Shown: positions 33,201 to 39,489 of the stretch, one piece after another
How positions within the stretch are numbered: the stretch's first letter is position 1
Layout of the letters: each line of letters begins with the position of its first letter
From: Dermanyssus gallinae
Taxonomy: Eukaryota > Arthropoda > Arachnida > Mesostigmata > Dermanyssidae
Assembly (NCBI GenBank): GCA_003439945.1
Contig: QVRM01006824.1
Coordinates: forward strand, 248,001-312,000
Direction of reading: 5' to 3'
DNA length: 64,000 bases
The notes under the pieces: generated by a model
What the model was told of the DNA's origin: nothing
What the model saw: the letters and a program-made list of their open reading frames with translations, nothing else
Database searches by the model: none
Translations under genes and position numbers: made by a program

Positions 33201-34807
33201 TACGATAATAAGCAGACTTTGATTCTACCAACTGAGCTGTTAGAAGCCAACAGTAAAGTTTGTTAACGTTTTGCAGCGGGCGCCTCAATTTTGCAAACAA
33301 ATTGAACTCTAGGTGCAGTTTCAAATTACCCGGGTACAAACTGTTACAGCGGATTGGTTTTGAATTGTCCTCGGTGCACGCCGCGTAAGTGAGCCATGTC
33401 AATGGAGCAAAACTGGTACCGTGTGTTGATAAAATTTTTCTTCATCTTATTCTACTTCGAAAAAAACTTCAACGGAAATTAAATGCAGAATACGGAGCTA
33501 ATGGACCACCGTGCAGTACCGCCGTCAAGTGGATGGCTTCCTGCAAAAAGTAGTAATATGAGTACCGAGGGCGCACCACGTTCTGGGCGGTCCGAAACAA
33601 CTTTGGATGAGAAAGCTGCGCTAAAAGTAGATAAACTTGTCAAGATTGACCGCCGATGTAAGTTGCGCGAAATAGCGGAGGCCGCCAACATTAGCCAGTT
33701 CATCAAATCTTGCATCATCATTTGTATGAAACATGTATTAAAAAAATAAAGCAGCGTGGCTACCGCACGAGACTAACATGGAGCAAAAACTGACACTCGT
33801 GTCTGATTCAGAGAGCAATTTGGAACTTTTAAGACGAAGCCCTGTTCATGGTCCATCACTTCCTTCAAGACCGGAAGATGGCACTAGGGAGCGGACCCTA
33901 CGCGTCGAAAGGCTTCGCCTACCAGAGTCGAGAAGTACATTTTCACCGGAAGGGTTTTGGCGACTATTTTCTAGGATGCGAACCATATTTTGTTATACTA
34001 CCGTTCCACAAGAAGAGTAGTTGGTGCTGGAGAGTACTACACAGTACTCTTAGACTAGCTGAAGGACCCTATCGAAAGCACAACGGCACGTGGAGCAGAA
34101 GAAGACCGTGTTGTTTCGCCCGGACAGTACGGCCGCCCAACAGTCTTTTAATTCCGTGGCCAAATTACGAAACCTAAGGTTCTAAAATGTCGAACATGCA
34201 GCCCCCGCCCCATATCCTACACATATGCTCTTGTGCGACTATTATCCGTTTAGAGACCTCAAAAAATATATCTGATATTTAACGATGGTGTGGTGGTGGT
34301 ATTTGCCGTAGCCGCGTATTCTGGGTCTAAGGATGCGAAATATTTGGCCCGTGGTATAATGGTATAACGGCTATTTAGGATCATTGGATTAGGTATGCTA
34401 ATCTTTGGGGGGACTATGTGAGTAATAAAATAGACGTGGTTTTTGTCCTGTTATTGCTTGTAGTCCATGTTACGGATTTTTATCATAAGTAAGAATGTAT
34501 AAGTTTGCATTACATTAATTGTCCTATTTGTGTGTGCTTATGTACCTGTAGAAGCACTATTATTGCTGTTAACATTACCGTTAACCATATTTTGCCTAGT
34601 ATTGCACGTAGTGGTTTGGCATGTTGCCTAATGTTACGCACCGTGGTTCTAAAATATTTGCTTTTACTGTTGCTGTTCGGGTTTTTGCTGCAGAAGCGTA
34701 GTGAGCGCGTCGGGCTCGGAACGGAGGATGCGACTACGGCACAGAACGACGACGGTAGGGGTGAGAGATGGAAGAGAGCCCGAGCGAGATACGATCAGAT
34801 CAAGTGA
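11101..34807 (+). CDS. AGGF1: Angiogenic factor with G-patch and FHA domains 1 (AGGF1), ten exons
   Basis: Coding exons: 11101-11274, 13536-13754, 13964-14089, 14576-14770, 15842-16127, 16355-16611, 16861-16996, 18557-18788, 30882-30993, 34694-34807. All introns have GT-AG borders and the phases agree, giving 1851 nt (616 residues plus stop). Domain order matches AGGF1: N-terminal coiled-coil-like part (1-58), OCRE aromatic repeat domain (about 155-200, YVYNEQYHMYFSQSTGYYWD then LFYQPTTGTYYSYDED), an Arg/Ser-rich stretch (about 206-260), acidic EGELLSEEEEE, FHA domain (about 340-450), the RRRNLKGLKKQYGL and IDRAGERRARVGSD block, G-patch (GFKMLQGMGWREGEGLGR) and the C-terminal GLGT/KRARARY motif. 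Vertebrate AGGF1 is a nuclear and secreted protein; OCRE, RS and G-patch modules point to a spliceosome-linked role. Human AGGF1 is about 714 residues, so this one is shorter. An extra 5' non-coding exon cannot be excluded. Confidence 0.93.
11590..11642. repeat. (AT)n microsatellite in AGGF1 intron 1
   Basis: About 53 bases of uninterrupted AT dinucleotides. Confidence 0.95.
12190..13210 (-). mobile_element. Decayed LINE in AGGF1 intron 1
   Basis: On the minus strand: PLYAVFVDHKSAFEKTSRKL (about 13160-13100), LSPVLVSDLP and LLYANHLVLFS (about 12970-12860, the catalytic YADD box changed to YANH), FYTQQALVVLQG, and further on ALGVHGTSSNRLAYLGAETP (about 12400). The order is that of a LINE reverse transcriptase and its C-terminal region. 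It is antisense to AGGF1 and full of frame breaks. Confidence 0.7.
13536..13754 (+). CDS. AGGF1: AGGF1 exon 2
   Basis: Encodes residues 59-131 between TTTTTTTTAG and the donor CAG/GTACAA; phase 0 at both ends. The segment is low complexity, rich in Ser, Thr, Glu and Gln. Confidence 0.85.
13964..14089 (+). CDS. AGGF1: AGGF1 exon 3 (first half of OCRE)
   Basis: Encodes residues 132-173, ending in YNEQYHMYFSQSTGYYWDP, the first aromatic repeats of the OCRE domain. Acceptor GCTTGCAG, donor CCG/GTATGT, phase 0. Confidence 0.9.
14325..14369. repeat. (AT)n microsatellite in AGGF1 intron 3
   Basis: About 45 bases of AT dinucleotides between exons 3 and 4. Confidence 0.95.
14576..14770 (+). CDS. AGGF1: AGGF1 exon 4 (second half of OCRE, start of RS-rich region)
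   Basis: Encodes residues 174-238: KTKLFYQPTTGTYYSYDED completes the OCRE domain, then an Arg/Ser dipeptide-rich run begins. Acceptor TATGACAG, donor AGG/GTTAGT, phase 0. Confidence 0.88.
15842..16127 (+). CDS. AGGF1: AGGF1 exon 5 (RS-rich and acidic linker)
   Basis: Encodes residues 239-333: continuation of the RRRRRSRSR-type stretch, a charged linker and the acidic EGELLSEEEEE/SEDED run that precedes the FHA domain in AGGF1 proteins. Ends in phase 1 before GTAAGA. Confidence 0.85.
16355..16611 (+). CDS. AGGF1: AGGF1 exon 6 (FHA domain, first part)
   Basis: Encodes residues 334-419 with YPPCIRFVVKQS and GIGKRHCNIYFE, QQYKVEQLDGNNSTKINGK: the FHA arrangement of R-H and N-S-T-x-x-N-G residues that bind phosphothreonine. 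Phase 1 in, phase 0 out (AAG/GTGCGT). Confidence 0.9.
16861..16996 (+). CDS. AGGF1: AGGF1 exon 7 (FHA domain, last strands)
   Basis: Encodes residues 420-464: FELGEGTLLEVHLHDRKDTC then GNCEPGL, matching the end of the AGGF1 FHA domain including the conserved D-T-C-x-x-C-E-P-G. Ends in phase 1 before GTGAGT. Confidence 0.9.
17041..17130. repeat. 34-bp tandem repeat, 2.6 copies
   Basis: The unit starting TGGTTATGAATATAGGAAGT occurs at 17041, 17075 and 17109 with two substitutions between the complete units. It begins 44 bases after the donor of AGGF1 exon 7. Confidence 0.95.
18557..18788 (+). CDS. AGGF1: AGGF1 exon 8
   Basis: Encodes residues 465-541, including RRRNLKGLKKQYGL and YIDRAGERRARVGSDFPHE, the conserved linker between FHA and G-patch. 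Ends in phase 2 at GT/GTGAGT, which fits the G-patch exon 12.1 kb downstream. Confidence 0.9.
19375..19440 (-). repeat. tRNA-like sequence (SINE head or tRNA pseudogene)
   Basis: On the minus strand GTTTAGTGGG (A-box-like) is followed by a 6-bp anticodon-type stem AGCGGA/TCCGCT and GGTCGAGTCCC (B box). The acceptor stem cannot be formed convincingly, so this is a relic and not a tRNA gene. Confidence 0.4.
19770..20760 (-). mobile_element. R1-like LINE fragment in AGGF1 intron 8
   Basis: Reading the minus strand downwards: KAPGP-type block near 20690, EFLPAWKQAEVVLIPKANEG and YRPISLLSAL (20580-20480), PVQFGFRKHQSV (about 20410), RNAFNSLPWKTTLDTLL (20310-20260), IAYANDLTVVVQAKAED (20140-20090) and GGDLTFYL near the end. 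These are reverse transcriptase blocks in order. The catalytic box is YAND where active enzymes have YADD. Close in arrangement to the copy at 42.8-45.1 kb. Confidence 0.75.
21130..21800 (+). mobile_element. LINE fragment in AGGF1 intron 8
   Basis: Interrupted frames give KCGFRKGYRLDYHVFLLSQ (about 21215) and SLFVDDMVVLVR (about 21715-21750), the finger and catalytic blocks of a LINE reverse transcriptase. The style (FVDDMVVL, ENLEKAYD-type context) resembles the 48.0-50.6 kb element. Confidence 0.5.
21828..22052. other. Nuclear copy of mitochondrial large-subunit rRNA (NUMT), rearranged
   Basis: The stretch is about 80% AT. AATAACCCTGTTATCCCTGG followed by AGTAACTTTA (about 21871-21900) is the antisense of the highly conserved AGTTAC...GGGATAACAG core of 16S/23S rRNA, and the preceding TTTTATCAATACTAAC also fits arthropod mitochondrial 16S. 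GTTTGCGACCTC (21831-21842) and GACAAGAATACCCTATAAAT (about 22033-22052) match two other conserved 16S words, but in the opposite (sense) orientation. Mitochondrial origin is well supported by the core; the flanking inversions are an observation I cannot fully explain. Confidence 0.65.
22056..22106. repeat. (AT)n microsatellite
   Basis: About 51 bases of AT dinucleotides directly abutting the NUMT. Confidence 0.95.
22160..22240 (+). repeat. Partial SINE copy (family member 3)
   Basis: GAGAGTCAGCGACCATATTG, CCACAA, TTGGGGAAA and CCCCTATCTTCACAT match the 3' half of the SINE at 47136-47350. The tRNA-like head is missing. Confidence 0.6.
22738..23270. mobile_element. MITE copy A (about 530 bp) with ~60-bp terminal inverted repeats
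   Basis: The left end GGTTTGGTAAGACTCGGCAA through CCCAATGGAAGGAGGGGGCG (22738-22800) is repeated inverted at the right end (CCCCCACCTTCCATTGGGAA, 23219-23270). The interior (GTGACTTTCCTTAACT, GTGTCATTCAGAT, GGTTCTACCGCAA) is shared with copy B at 41955-42368. No open frame, so non-autonomous. Confidence 0.75.
23504..23557. repeat. 19-bp tandem repeat in the 5' flank of the ABHD3-like gene
   Basis: CTTTGCGCCTGCCTTCTCT occurs at 23504 and 23523, with a third partial unit at 23542. The C/T-rich repeat lies about 760 bases upstream of the start codon. Confidence 0.9.
23558..24311 (+). promoter_or_regulatory. 5' flank of the ABHD3-like gene
   Basis: Non-coding and of higher GC content than the surrounding intron. 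It must contain the 5'UTR and probably the promoter of the nested gene. No TATA box or other definite element is recognised. Confidence 0.35.
24312..25529 (+). CDS. ABHD3: ABHD1/ABHD3-type alpha/beta hydrolase (phospholipase ABHD3-like), nested in AGGF1 intron 8
   Basis: A single-exon 405-residue protein starting at the ATG in CAACATGAGTG. Residues about 24-45 form a membrane anchor (LALLLSMGVAFLYYYLTAV). The hydrolase core shows the oxyanion region VAFFMAGLTG, NNRGRGG (about 161-167), the nucleophile elbow CGISLGG with Ser208, the acid in CAADDMFQP (Asp336/337) and the general base in GGHIGF (His366), so the catalytic triad is complete. In vertebrates ABHD3 cleaves medium-chain and oxidised phosphatidylcholines at the endoplasmic reticulum; ABHD1 is close in sequence and cannot be excluded. 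The gene lies inside the 12.1-kb intron 8 of AGGF1 on the same strand. The intact frame amid transposon debris shows it is under selection. A retrocopied or ancestrally intronless gene would look the same. ATTAAA at about 26124 is a possible polyadenylation signal. Confidence 0.9.
   Translation: MSEITASTVSSWIVDSSSLFYYSNPRLALLLSMGVAFLYYYLTAVAKKPELHCKVGKLRKVLEAMVPAVNEKYYPTPWCFGTHSQTAVSNFIRSLLPNVKYHRELLDMPDGGVLALDWLPSDLPSDAPVAFFMAGLTGHSQTEYIKSMIPAATRQGCRVAVLNNRGRGGVDLRTAKTYCAVSFDDMAFALRHIKNRYSESIIVACGISLGGVILGHYLSEHREDALCDAAILVSSVYDVGKAVCSLELPGLNSLLNRHLARNLWRTVEPHKDKFEEFRDVVNLDDVSKSTTIKEFDERFTSKMFGFQSVDHYYDAATLSHKIRQTRVPTLCVCAADDMFQPADALPVNAAEENANLAFVITARGGHIGFMEGVLPLLPFFSERLYEQFVRSMIVSIANGVFNKRS
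25530..30000. other. Rest of AGGF1 intron 8 after the nested gene
   Basis: No protein homology recognised. It contains an (AC)n tract at about 25942-25958 and (AT)n tracts at about 27256-27293 and 28193-28222. The first few hundred bases should be the 3'UTR of the ABHD3-like gene. Confidence 0.4.
29427..29488. repeat. (AT)n microsatellite
   Basis: About 62 bases of uninterrupted AT dinucleotides, one of the longest in the window. Confidence 0.95.
30001..30160. repeat. Tandemly duplicated fold-back (hairpin) repeat
   Basis: Each unit reads TGTCAATATCCATCGTTCTC, a CT-rich run, an AT core, a GA-rich run and then AATTATGGAAGTTGACAT or its near copy, which is the imperfect complement of the start. 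Unit 1 is 30001-30084 and unit 2 is about 30090-30160, followed at once by a 70-bp (AT)n tract. Confidence 0.85.
30161..30229. repeat. (AT)n microsatellite with minor interruptions
   Basis: About 69 bases, interrupted once or twice (CATATG, GCAT), ending in a T run. Confidence 0.95.
30385..30500 (-). repeat. tRNA-derived SINE relic
   Basis: On the minus strand GGTGGCCTAGGCGGCTGACC (A-box-like) lies about 70 bases before AAGTTCAAACCCCAGC (B-box-like). The sequence is unlike the SINE family at 47.1 kb, so it is a separate family or relic. Confidence 0.4.
30882..30993 (+). CDS. AGGF1: AGGF1 exon 9 (G-patch domain)
   Basis: Encodes the end of V542 to Q579: PMERSNKGFKMLQGMGW, REGEGLGRSNQGGVQPVAIQ, a complete G-patch with its glycine spacing. 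Acceptor GATGCAG supplies the single base completing the phase-2 codon from exon 8; donor CAG/GTACGC, phase 0. Confidence 0.92.
31150..32110 (-). mobile_element. Jockey/CR1-like LINE, 3' half of reverse transcriptase and C-terminus
   Basis: Downwards on the minus strand: VGRFESPLERVNIGTPQGST (about 32045-31985), ATVYADDTTLLF (about 31905-31865, catalytic YADD kept), then KLNGTEVTLSPTIKCLGSTL and EFLMVYNMLLEPILCYGI (31720-31500), followed by NDAIRAVFNLSRSNSVRKCF and LLPLRNINRVN. This is reverse transcriptase palm, thumb and the C-terminal tail in order. It lies antisense in AGGF1 intron 9 and has a few stops. Confidence 0.78.
32131..32215 (-). repeat. tRNA-like SINE head
   Basis: On the minus strand GATGGCTTAGTGGCAAAGCC folds as a D arm (GGCT/AGCC), and CTGGGTTCGAGACCCAG is a perfect T arm with B box GGTTCGAGACC. 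The acceptor stem does not pair, so this is a pol III-type SINE head and not a functional tRNA. It sits in the gap between two LINE pieces. Confidence 0.6.
32398..32540 (+). repeat. G-rich tract with quadruplex potential
   Basis: The plus strand carries many runs of three or more G: GGCGGGCGGGGGCGGGCGGG, then GGGG runs, a GTGTGTG run and GGGGGGGGGAGG. It contrasts sharply with the AT-rich surroundings. Confidence 0.85.
32626..33270 (-). mobile_element. Jockey/CR1-like LINE, 5' part of reverse transcriptase
   Basis: On the minus strand: DGTTEIPDRLLKLSSVTLAR (about 33095-33040), NRFLTAGVILAGLKM (33010-32965), GDRKNPDHYRPISLVDYLSK (about 32935-32880) and WFRSHLVERQ (about 32690-32660). These are the blocks that precede those found at 31150-32110. 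About 36 bases at 32630-32665 repeat 32025-32060. Confidence 0.7.
33480..34180 (+). mobile_element. Decayed mariner-type (IS630/Tc1) transposase
   Basis: Frames on the plus strand give IDRRCKLREIAEAANIS (about 33640-33700, helix-turn-helix of mariner transposases), then VHHFLQDRK with a few breaks (about 33850), EVHFHRKGFGDYFLGCEPYF (GKVM..VFWD-like region) and, in another frame, HVEQKKTVLFRPDST (about 34090-34130), the position of the catalytic Asp-Asn block, here degraded. Frame changes occur between all blocks, so it is inactive. Confidence 0.65.
34694..34807 (+). CDS. AGGF1: AGGF1 exon 10 (C-terminal, stop codon)
   Basis: After TTTTTGCTGCAG the frame encodes KRSERVGLGTEDATTAQN ... ERWKRARARYDQIK and a TGA at 34805-34807. 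GLGT and the basic W-x-x-A-R-x-R/x-Y end match the C-terminus of AGGF1 proteins. Confidence 0.88.
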   Translation, partial: KRSERVGLGTEDATTAQNDDGRGERWKRARARYDQIK

Positions 34808-35072
34808 TTAAGATAGAGTAGCGATTACCTACTCAGCGCGCAAGTATATTACCTATGCGCTAATATGAGCGAACTATTGTTGGCCCGGTCAGCGAGACGT
34901 GTCTGCACTGAGTAAAAGCGCAATATACAAGCATATATATATATATATATATATGAACATGCTTTCGAGACCGAGAGGCAGACAAAGAGGCGCCCGTAGT
35001 GGAGATCGTAACATTGTCGTCATCAGCAACATCGCCACCATTGTCGTTATGATTGATCTTTTTCTAAATAAA
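34808..35072 (+). terminator. AGGF1 3'UTR with AATAAA signal
   Basis: AATAAA at 35067-35072 lies 260 bases after the stop codon and is the likely polyadenylation signal. A 20-base (AT)n tract sits at about 34935-34954. Confidence 0.55.
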
Positions 35073-35121
35073 GTCCGTAAACACGATTCTTTATGACTAT
35101 ATATTGCGATTAATTTGACAG

Positions 35122-35171
<50 letters not shown>

Positions 35172-35229
35172 TAATGTTTGCAGAACTCTTTAAAGTAAAA
35201 TAAAAACGAGAGGTAAAACGCGTTATTTT

Positions 35230-35840
35230 CTTAATACAAATATAGGGCCATTTATTATGGAATACAATATCAGTGAGATGGTGACTCTTTAGTTTTTGCA
35301 AGCTGTACACCGTACACCTATTGTTTGTGCAATTTTTCTATAAATTAGGGTCAACGACATTAATGCACGCTACAATATGGTCGTGGTATTATCAGCGTAT
35401 ACTTGAATTTACAAAAACCATACAAAAAAGGTTTAACGGCATTTTATCGCAAGAGCTAGAAGGCCAGTGAATGTCCCCGTTACGCGAGATTACCCGTCCG
35501 GGACACTTTAAATCTCTCACCGGCTGTATGGCTTGTGGCACAATCTTACTGGAATCAGAGTTCACTTGCATCGATGTCGTCCAAATTCGGTCGAAGACAA
35601 TTAAGGATCATATTGCACGTGTAACGGCTCTTTATACACTAATTGAAGGTTTCCCAGATGCGCTAGTTCTGTTTACTCACACTTTTAAGCTTCAGAAATT
35701 GGCTTCGTCAGAACAAACAATTTTCTTCACGAAATCAGCATTGCACTGCATCATGGCCGCTTCTGGTGGTCTGTCGGCTGTACGTTTTGCTGAATCTAAT
35801 GCACAGGTTTTCGAGCCCGTATCTAAATTAAAATAGATAT
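35230..35840 (-). mobile_element. Decayed Tc1/mariner-IS630 transposase, C-terminal half
   Basis: On the minus strand: CNADFVKKIVCSDEANF (about 35765-35710), ATSHTAG (about 35550), RVISRNGDIHWPSSSCDKMP (about 35505-35440) and SHHLTDIVFHNKW (about 35290-35250). These are the FSDEAHF, DGATCHTA, ISR.GD..WPPRS and C-terminal HL.D.IF blocks of a common arthropod transposase. Stops and frame changes interrupt it. A 121-codon plus-strand open frame over the same bases is a by-product. Confidence 0.7.
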
Positions 35841-35999
35841 TTAGACGATTTTTTTTTCGTTAGACGACATGGCAACTCTTATGAACACTTTAAATTCAAT
35901 GAAGCCACTTTTCAACTATAAAGCACTTTTCAATAAACCACTTTTCAATTTGGAGTTTAAACCGCATACAAGCCTGTGTCAAAGGGCCTAATTTTTGAA

Positions 36000-36330
36000 C
36001 ACTTTCTTAAAAGCGACAGTGAGCAAGCCTATGACAGCATATTGATACTTATTAGATTCTCGCTTAACCACGCTGGAAATACATAGTATTCCAATGGATT
36101 CAAAGCGGGGTTGTTCGGCAAGAAGAAACGAAGGCAGCATATTGCGTCGTGCTTGAGAGACAAGAGAAGCAGATGGCATTGAGCAAGTCTATTGACTTCT
36201 GCGGCCTCAGATAATCTTTGCCTGACTTGTATGACATATAAATTGTACCTCAGGTGCTCGGGAACAAGCCTGCGCATGGTCGTTCTGGCCATATTACCTT
36301 CACGCGCAAGATTGCTGATTGAGATTAAAG
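36000..36330 (-). mobile_element. Internally deleted IS630-family transposase remnant
   Basis: On the minus strand ARTTMRRLVPEHLRYNLYVI, QVRQRLSEAAEVNRLAQCHL and LLSLKHD (helix-turn-helix end and linker) run directly into RFFLPNNPALNPLEYYVF. The latter is the C-terminal PNSPDLNPLDYYVWG block, so the whole catalytic core between them is missing without loss of frame. Confidence 0.65.
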
Positions 36331-37359
36331 GATTCTAGAACCTTGCTAAGTTGTCTTGTCATTAAAGGTATGAGTCCGAAAATTGTTCAATGAATATTCG
36401 AAGAGAACATTTAGAGTGAAGGTAATAGGAGCTCCACTGGAGAAGATTCAGACACGGGCTGTTCGCAGAGTCTTGGAAAAATCAATTTACGGTTTTTTAT
36501 TGACCAGATACTCCCCACCCCCAGTGCAATACCTACTGACGATATCGAACTGTATAAACCATACGAAACTAAGGTTACGCCAGCGCTCTGCAACATGTAC
36601 CTAATCACTTCATGCAGTGGTCGGGAAAGCCTTCGTCGCATAATGCGGTGTGTTGCATTTGGAGGTACGAAACAGGCAGAAGGTCTATAGACTTGACGGA
36701 ACCCCATTACCAAATTTTGAGTCGACCGAAAGACTTGGAGTAAAGCTCGCCGATGCTGAATTTTAGAGAGCAAGTAGCATAGTTGCAATGACGTGCTCAA
36801 TTTATAGAGCATAGCGGGCTTCGTTATACGACTGCGTACTTAGACAACGAACATCTTGGTTGGCTTATTTTTACACGTGGCAAGGTATGACCAAATTTAT
36901 AGTCATTTGCTATCTATTTGAAACTGGTACTGGAACAAAGGGTAAAAACGGAAGCACTGTACTAGTACGGGTTGCGCACAAATAATCACGTTGCACACCA
37001 AATTAATTTCTCACATGTTATTAAGTAAAATACATGTTTTATACATACATGCGCCGTTTCGTCTAGGCCAGGCGAACACCACTTTTGAATTGTGCCCTGA
37101 ACGGAAGCGGCCTTTCCACGTTCTATGTCAAGATCCAGACATTGCTTAAAGAAGGAATACGATCTGCTTATCGGATGGAAGGTCTAACAAGGTGTTGACC
37201 TTGCAGATTAGCTGTCTGATCCGAAGGTCAGGAACACCCAAGGCTTTGAACGCAAGATGGCCAGAATTCGTAGGAAAACCCGATTGACGAGTATCTCTCC
37301 ACAAGCTGGGCTGGTTGCCAGCTTCGAATGCGCTGCCGCTAACCATAGAGGGTAACAAT
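36331..37359. other. Intergenic sequence, nothing recognised
   Basis: Only short random frames; no homology or repeat noted. Confidence 0.35.
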
Positions 37360-37510
37360 CATGTAAGAACCATAAAACCATGTCGTGATACCACAGTTTG
37401 TCGACGGGGTGACCACATTGACACCGATGAGGGCTGACTAAGTTTGCTCCTAGTCGTAGGCTTACTGCTATGCGGTTTGTCTCGCCAGCGAGAATTGCAC
37501 TCATGGCTAC
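37360..37510 (-). mobile_element. Possible retroelement C-terminal fragment
   Basis: The minus-strand frame NRIAVSLRLGANLVSPHRCQ followed by CGHPVDKLWYH resembles the Cys/His segment (RIAVGLRLG..L...H.C.CG..VD..G.H) found after the reverse transcriptase of some retroelements. Only this block is recognisable. Confidence 0.4.
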
Positions 37511-39382
37511 ACTGGGAGGCGCATGTAATCAGGCACACGCGCCTGAACCCGTCGCGTATTCTCGGCAAAGCCTGGTCGTGTCGTTAGGAAATTCATTAAG
37601 AAGACATCGTTGTACGAGCATCGTCGTTGGAAAGTCGTGCTAAGGGGCAGTGCAGCCACGCTGGAATAGTACGTTGTCAGGCCTACCTCCGCACCTGGCT
37701 CCCGAAAGTGGGCTGAACGATGTCTAAATTTGTCGACTCTTGCGTATTTACGACGCCATTGCCACTTTCTCTGCGCGTATAATCATATATAGGACAGCGT
37801 CGCCGTGGTATAGTACTACAGATTAAATAGTTGCAGCAGCATAACCTCATAAACTGGAAGGAGGTTCGCCAGCTCCCAGGGCGCGCCAGGCAATAACCAA
37901 AGAGGGAAAGACAGAAGATAAAGCGATCTGACGTTGATTTCTATTCTTAATTGTAGTACCTCGTTTTAAGCTTCAAAAACGTTTTTTTTAATTACGTTTT
38001 GTGGGAGCGGGGGTTTGCACGAGTCGAGAAAGACACGGGTTGCGTGGCATCAGCTTGGACCCAGCCGGCCATCCGCAGGCGGCTTCTGAAATAACGGCTT
38101 TATTGAGTTTGCATTCAATCATCACGGCTGGCCTGCAGAGCGCAGACGAACACACAATGGGGCGAATCAATCGGTCTTCTGAAGGGCAAATCATCTCGCG
38201 CCAAATATCAACGGTTGAAAAGGAGGGGGGGCAAAGCCGGCCTTTCTGCGGTCAACGCCGGGCGTTAGAAAAGACAGGAGTAAGAGTTTCGGCCACCTGC
38301 CTCCTTTGGCGCTACTCGAACAAAACTGATTGGCCTCATAACAACTTAAATGTCTGCCAAAATGTTCGCCGGTCGCAAACGAGAGGCTGAATGGTATTCA
38401 TAGGGGCTGAGAGGTGTTCATAGGGGCTCAGGGAAAGAAGAGAGCTCTTGACTTTGACTGACAAGTCTGGGCACACGCCTGAAAGAATCTGTGACAATTC
38501 GTGGAAAATCGGTTTGAGTTTTTATGACCTGCTGGGCCAGGTTGTCTGCAGGCAAAGCTAATGTGGACATTGGTGATCTCGCCTGTCGGGTGAAGCACCT
38601 TCACCTGTTGAGTATGCGGGCTCCGAGTGTAGTTAGTATTATTTCCCGAACATAAGCCAAGTAAAGGCAGGACAAAGGCGCGCGATCACCACGACAGTTC
38701 ACACAATCTACTGTGCTGGAGTGACTTGTAGAGCTGAGTATGGTACACATATTAGCAAAGTATCCCGTCCTCAGACACAGGCTCGCGAAACTATTTTAGA
38801 GCCAAGAATATACGAAATATTTAAGTTGCATTTTTACGAGACATTAGAGAGTTAAAAATCGACATCCGCATAAATTTAAGAAATTAAACCTTACTAATCC
38901 ACACTTCAAGGCATCGATCCGGTGTATTAAGAGAATAATACGAAAAGTTTTAACAATATGGCGTCGAAATAGCATACGTGCAAAAAGCAGATTACGAAAT
39001 ATTAGTGCTGTGAATTGGATACTCTCTAATGCTCTTTATATGTTACGCAAATGCTACAAAAAGAAAAAGCTGACTTATTGCTAACAGAACCGGCTCTTTA
39101 TTGTTAAATATGTGTTTCTTTGTTTATGTGTCTCCTACAACACAACCGACTTATGTATGAAACCACTGCGTATAGACAACACTTGTGAAAAAGTAACATG
39201 TGTATAATTTGAAAAGGCCGCCTAGAGAACATACGTATGTATATAAACTTCCCGGTCTTTATTACAATGCGATATCTGTACAAGGATAATAACAGTACTA
39301 CCTACATGTGACATGAATGCCTTTAACAAGCAGCAATAAATAGGGACAGAGAAACATAAATGCCTTTTCGAAACGGCAATGT
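37511..39382. other. Intergenic region between convergent AGGF1 and DPAGT1
   Basis: No gene recognised. A two-copy short repeat (TTCATAGGGGCTGAGAGGTG and TTCATAGGGGCTCAGGG) lies at about 38397-38433. TTTATT at about 39258-39263 is AATAAA on the minus strand and is a likely polyadenylation signal for DPAGT1. Confidence 0.4.
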
Positions 39383-39489
39383 TTAAAATAGCATCTGCCC
39401 CAGCCCGTAGTAGAGTATGAAGACAGTCACACTACATGCCATTTGATACTTGAGGATGAGACGAACTAGATCACCTTCATTCATTTTAC
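39383..39489 (-). CDS. DPAGT1: DPAGT1 exon 9 (last)
   Basis: Encodes residues 365-399 ([20 protein letters not shown], then a final hydrophobic helix ending GLGQMLF) and TAA at 39385-39383. Acceptor CTATTGCAG. Confidence 0.88.

Noticed and set aside
35471..35836. 121-codon plus-strand open frame that looked like a novel gene
   Set aside because: The opposite strand carries mariner-type transposase blocks (SDEANF, ATSHTAG, RNGDIHWP) over the same bases, so the plus frame is a by-product.
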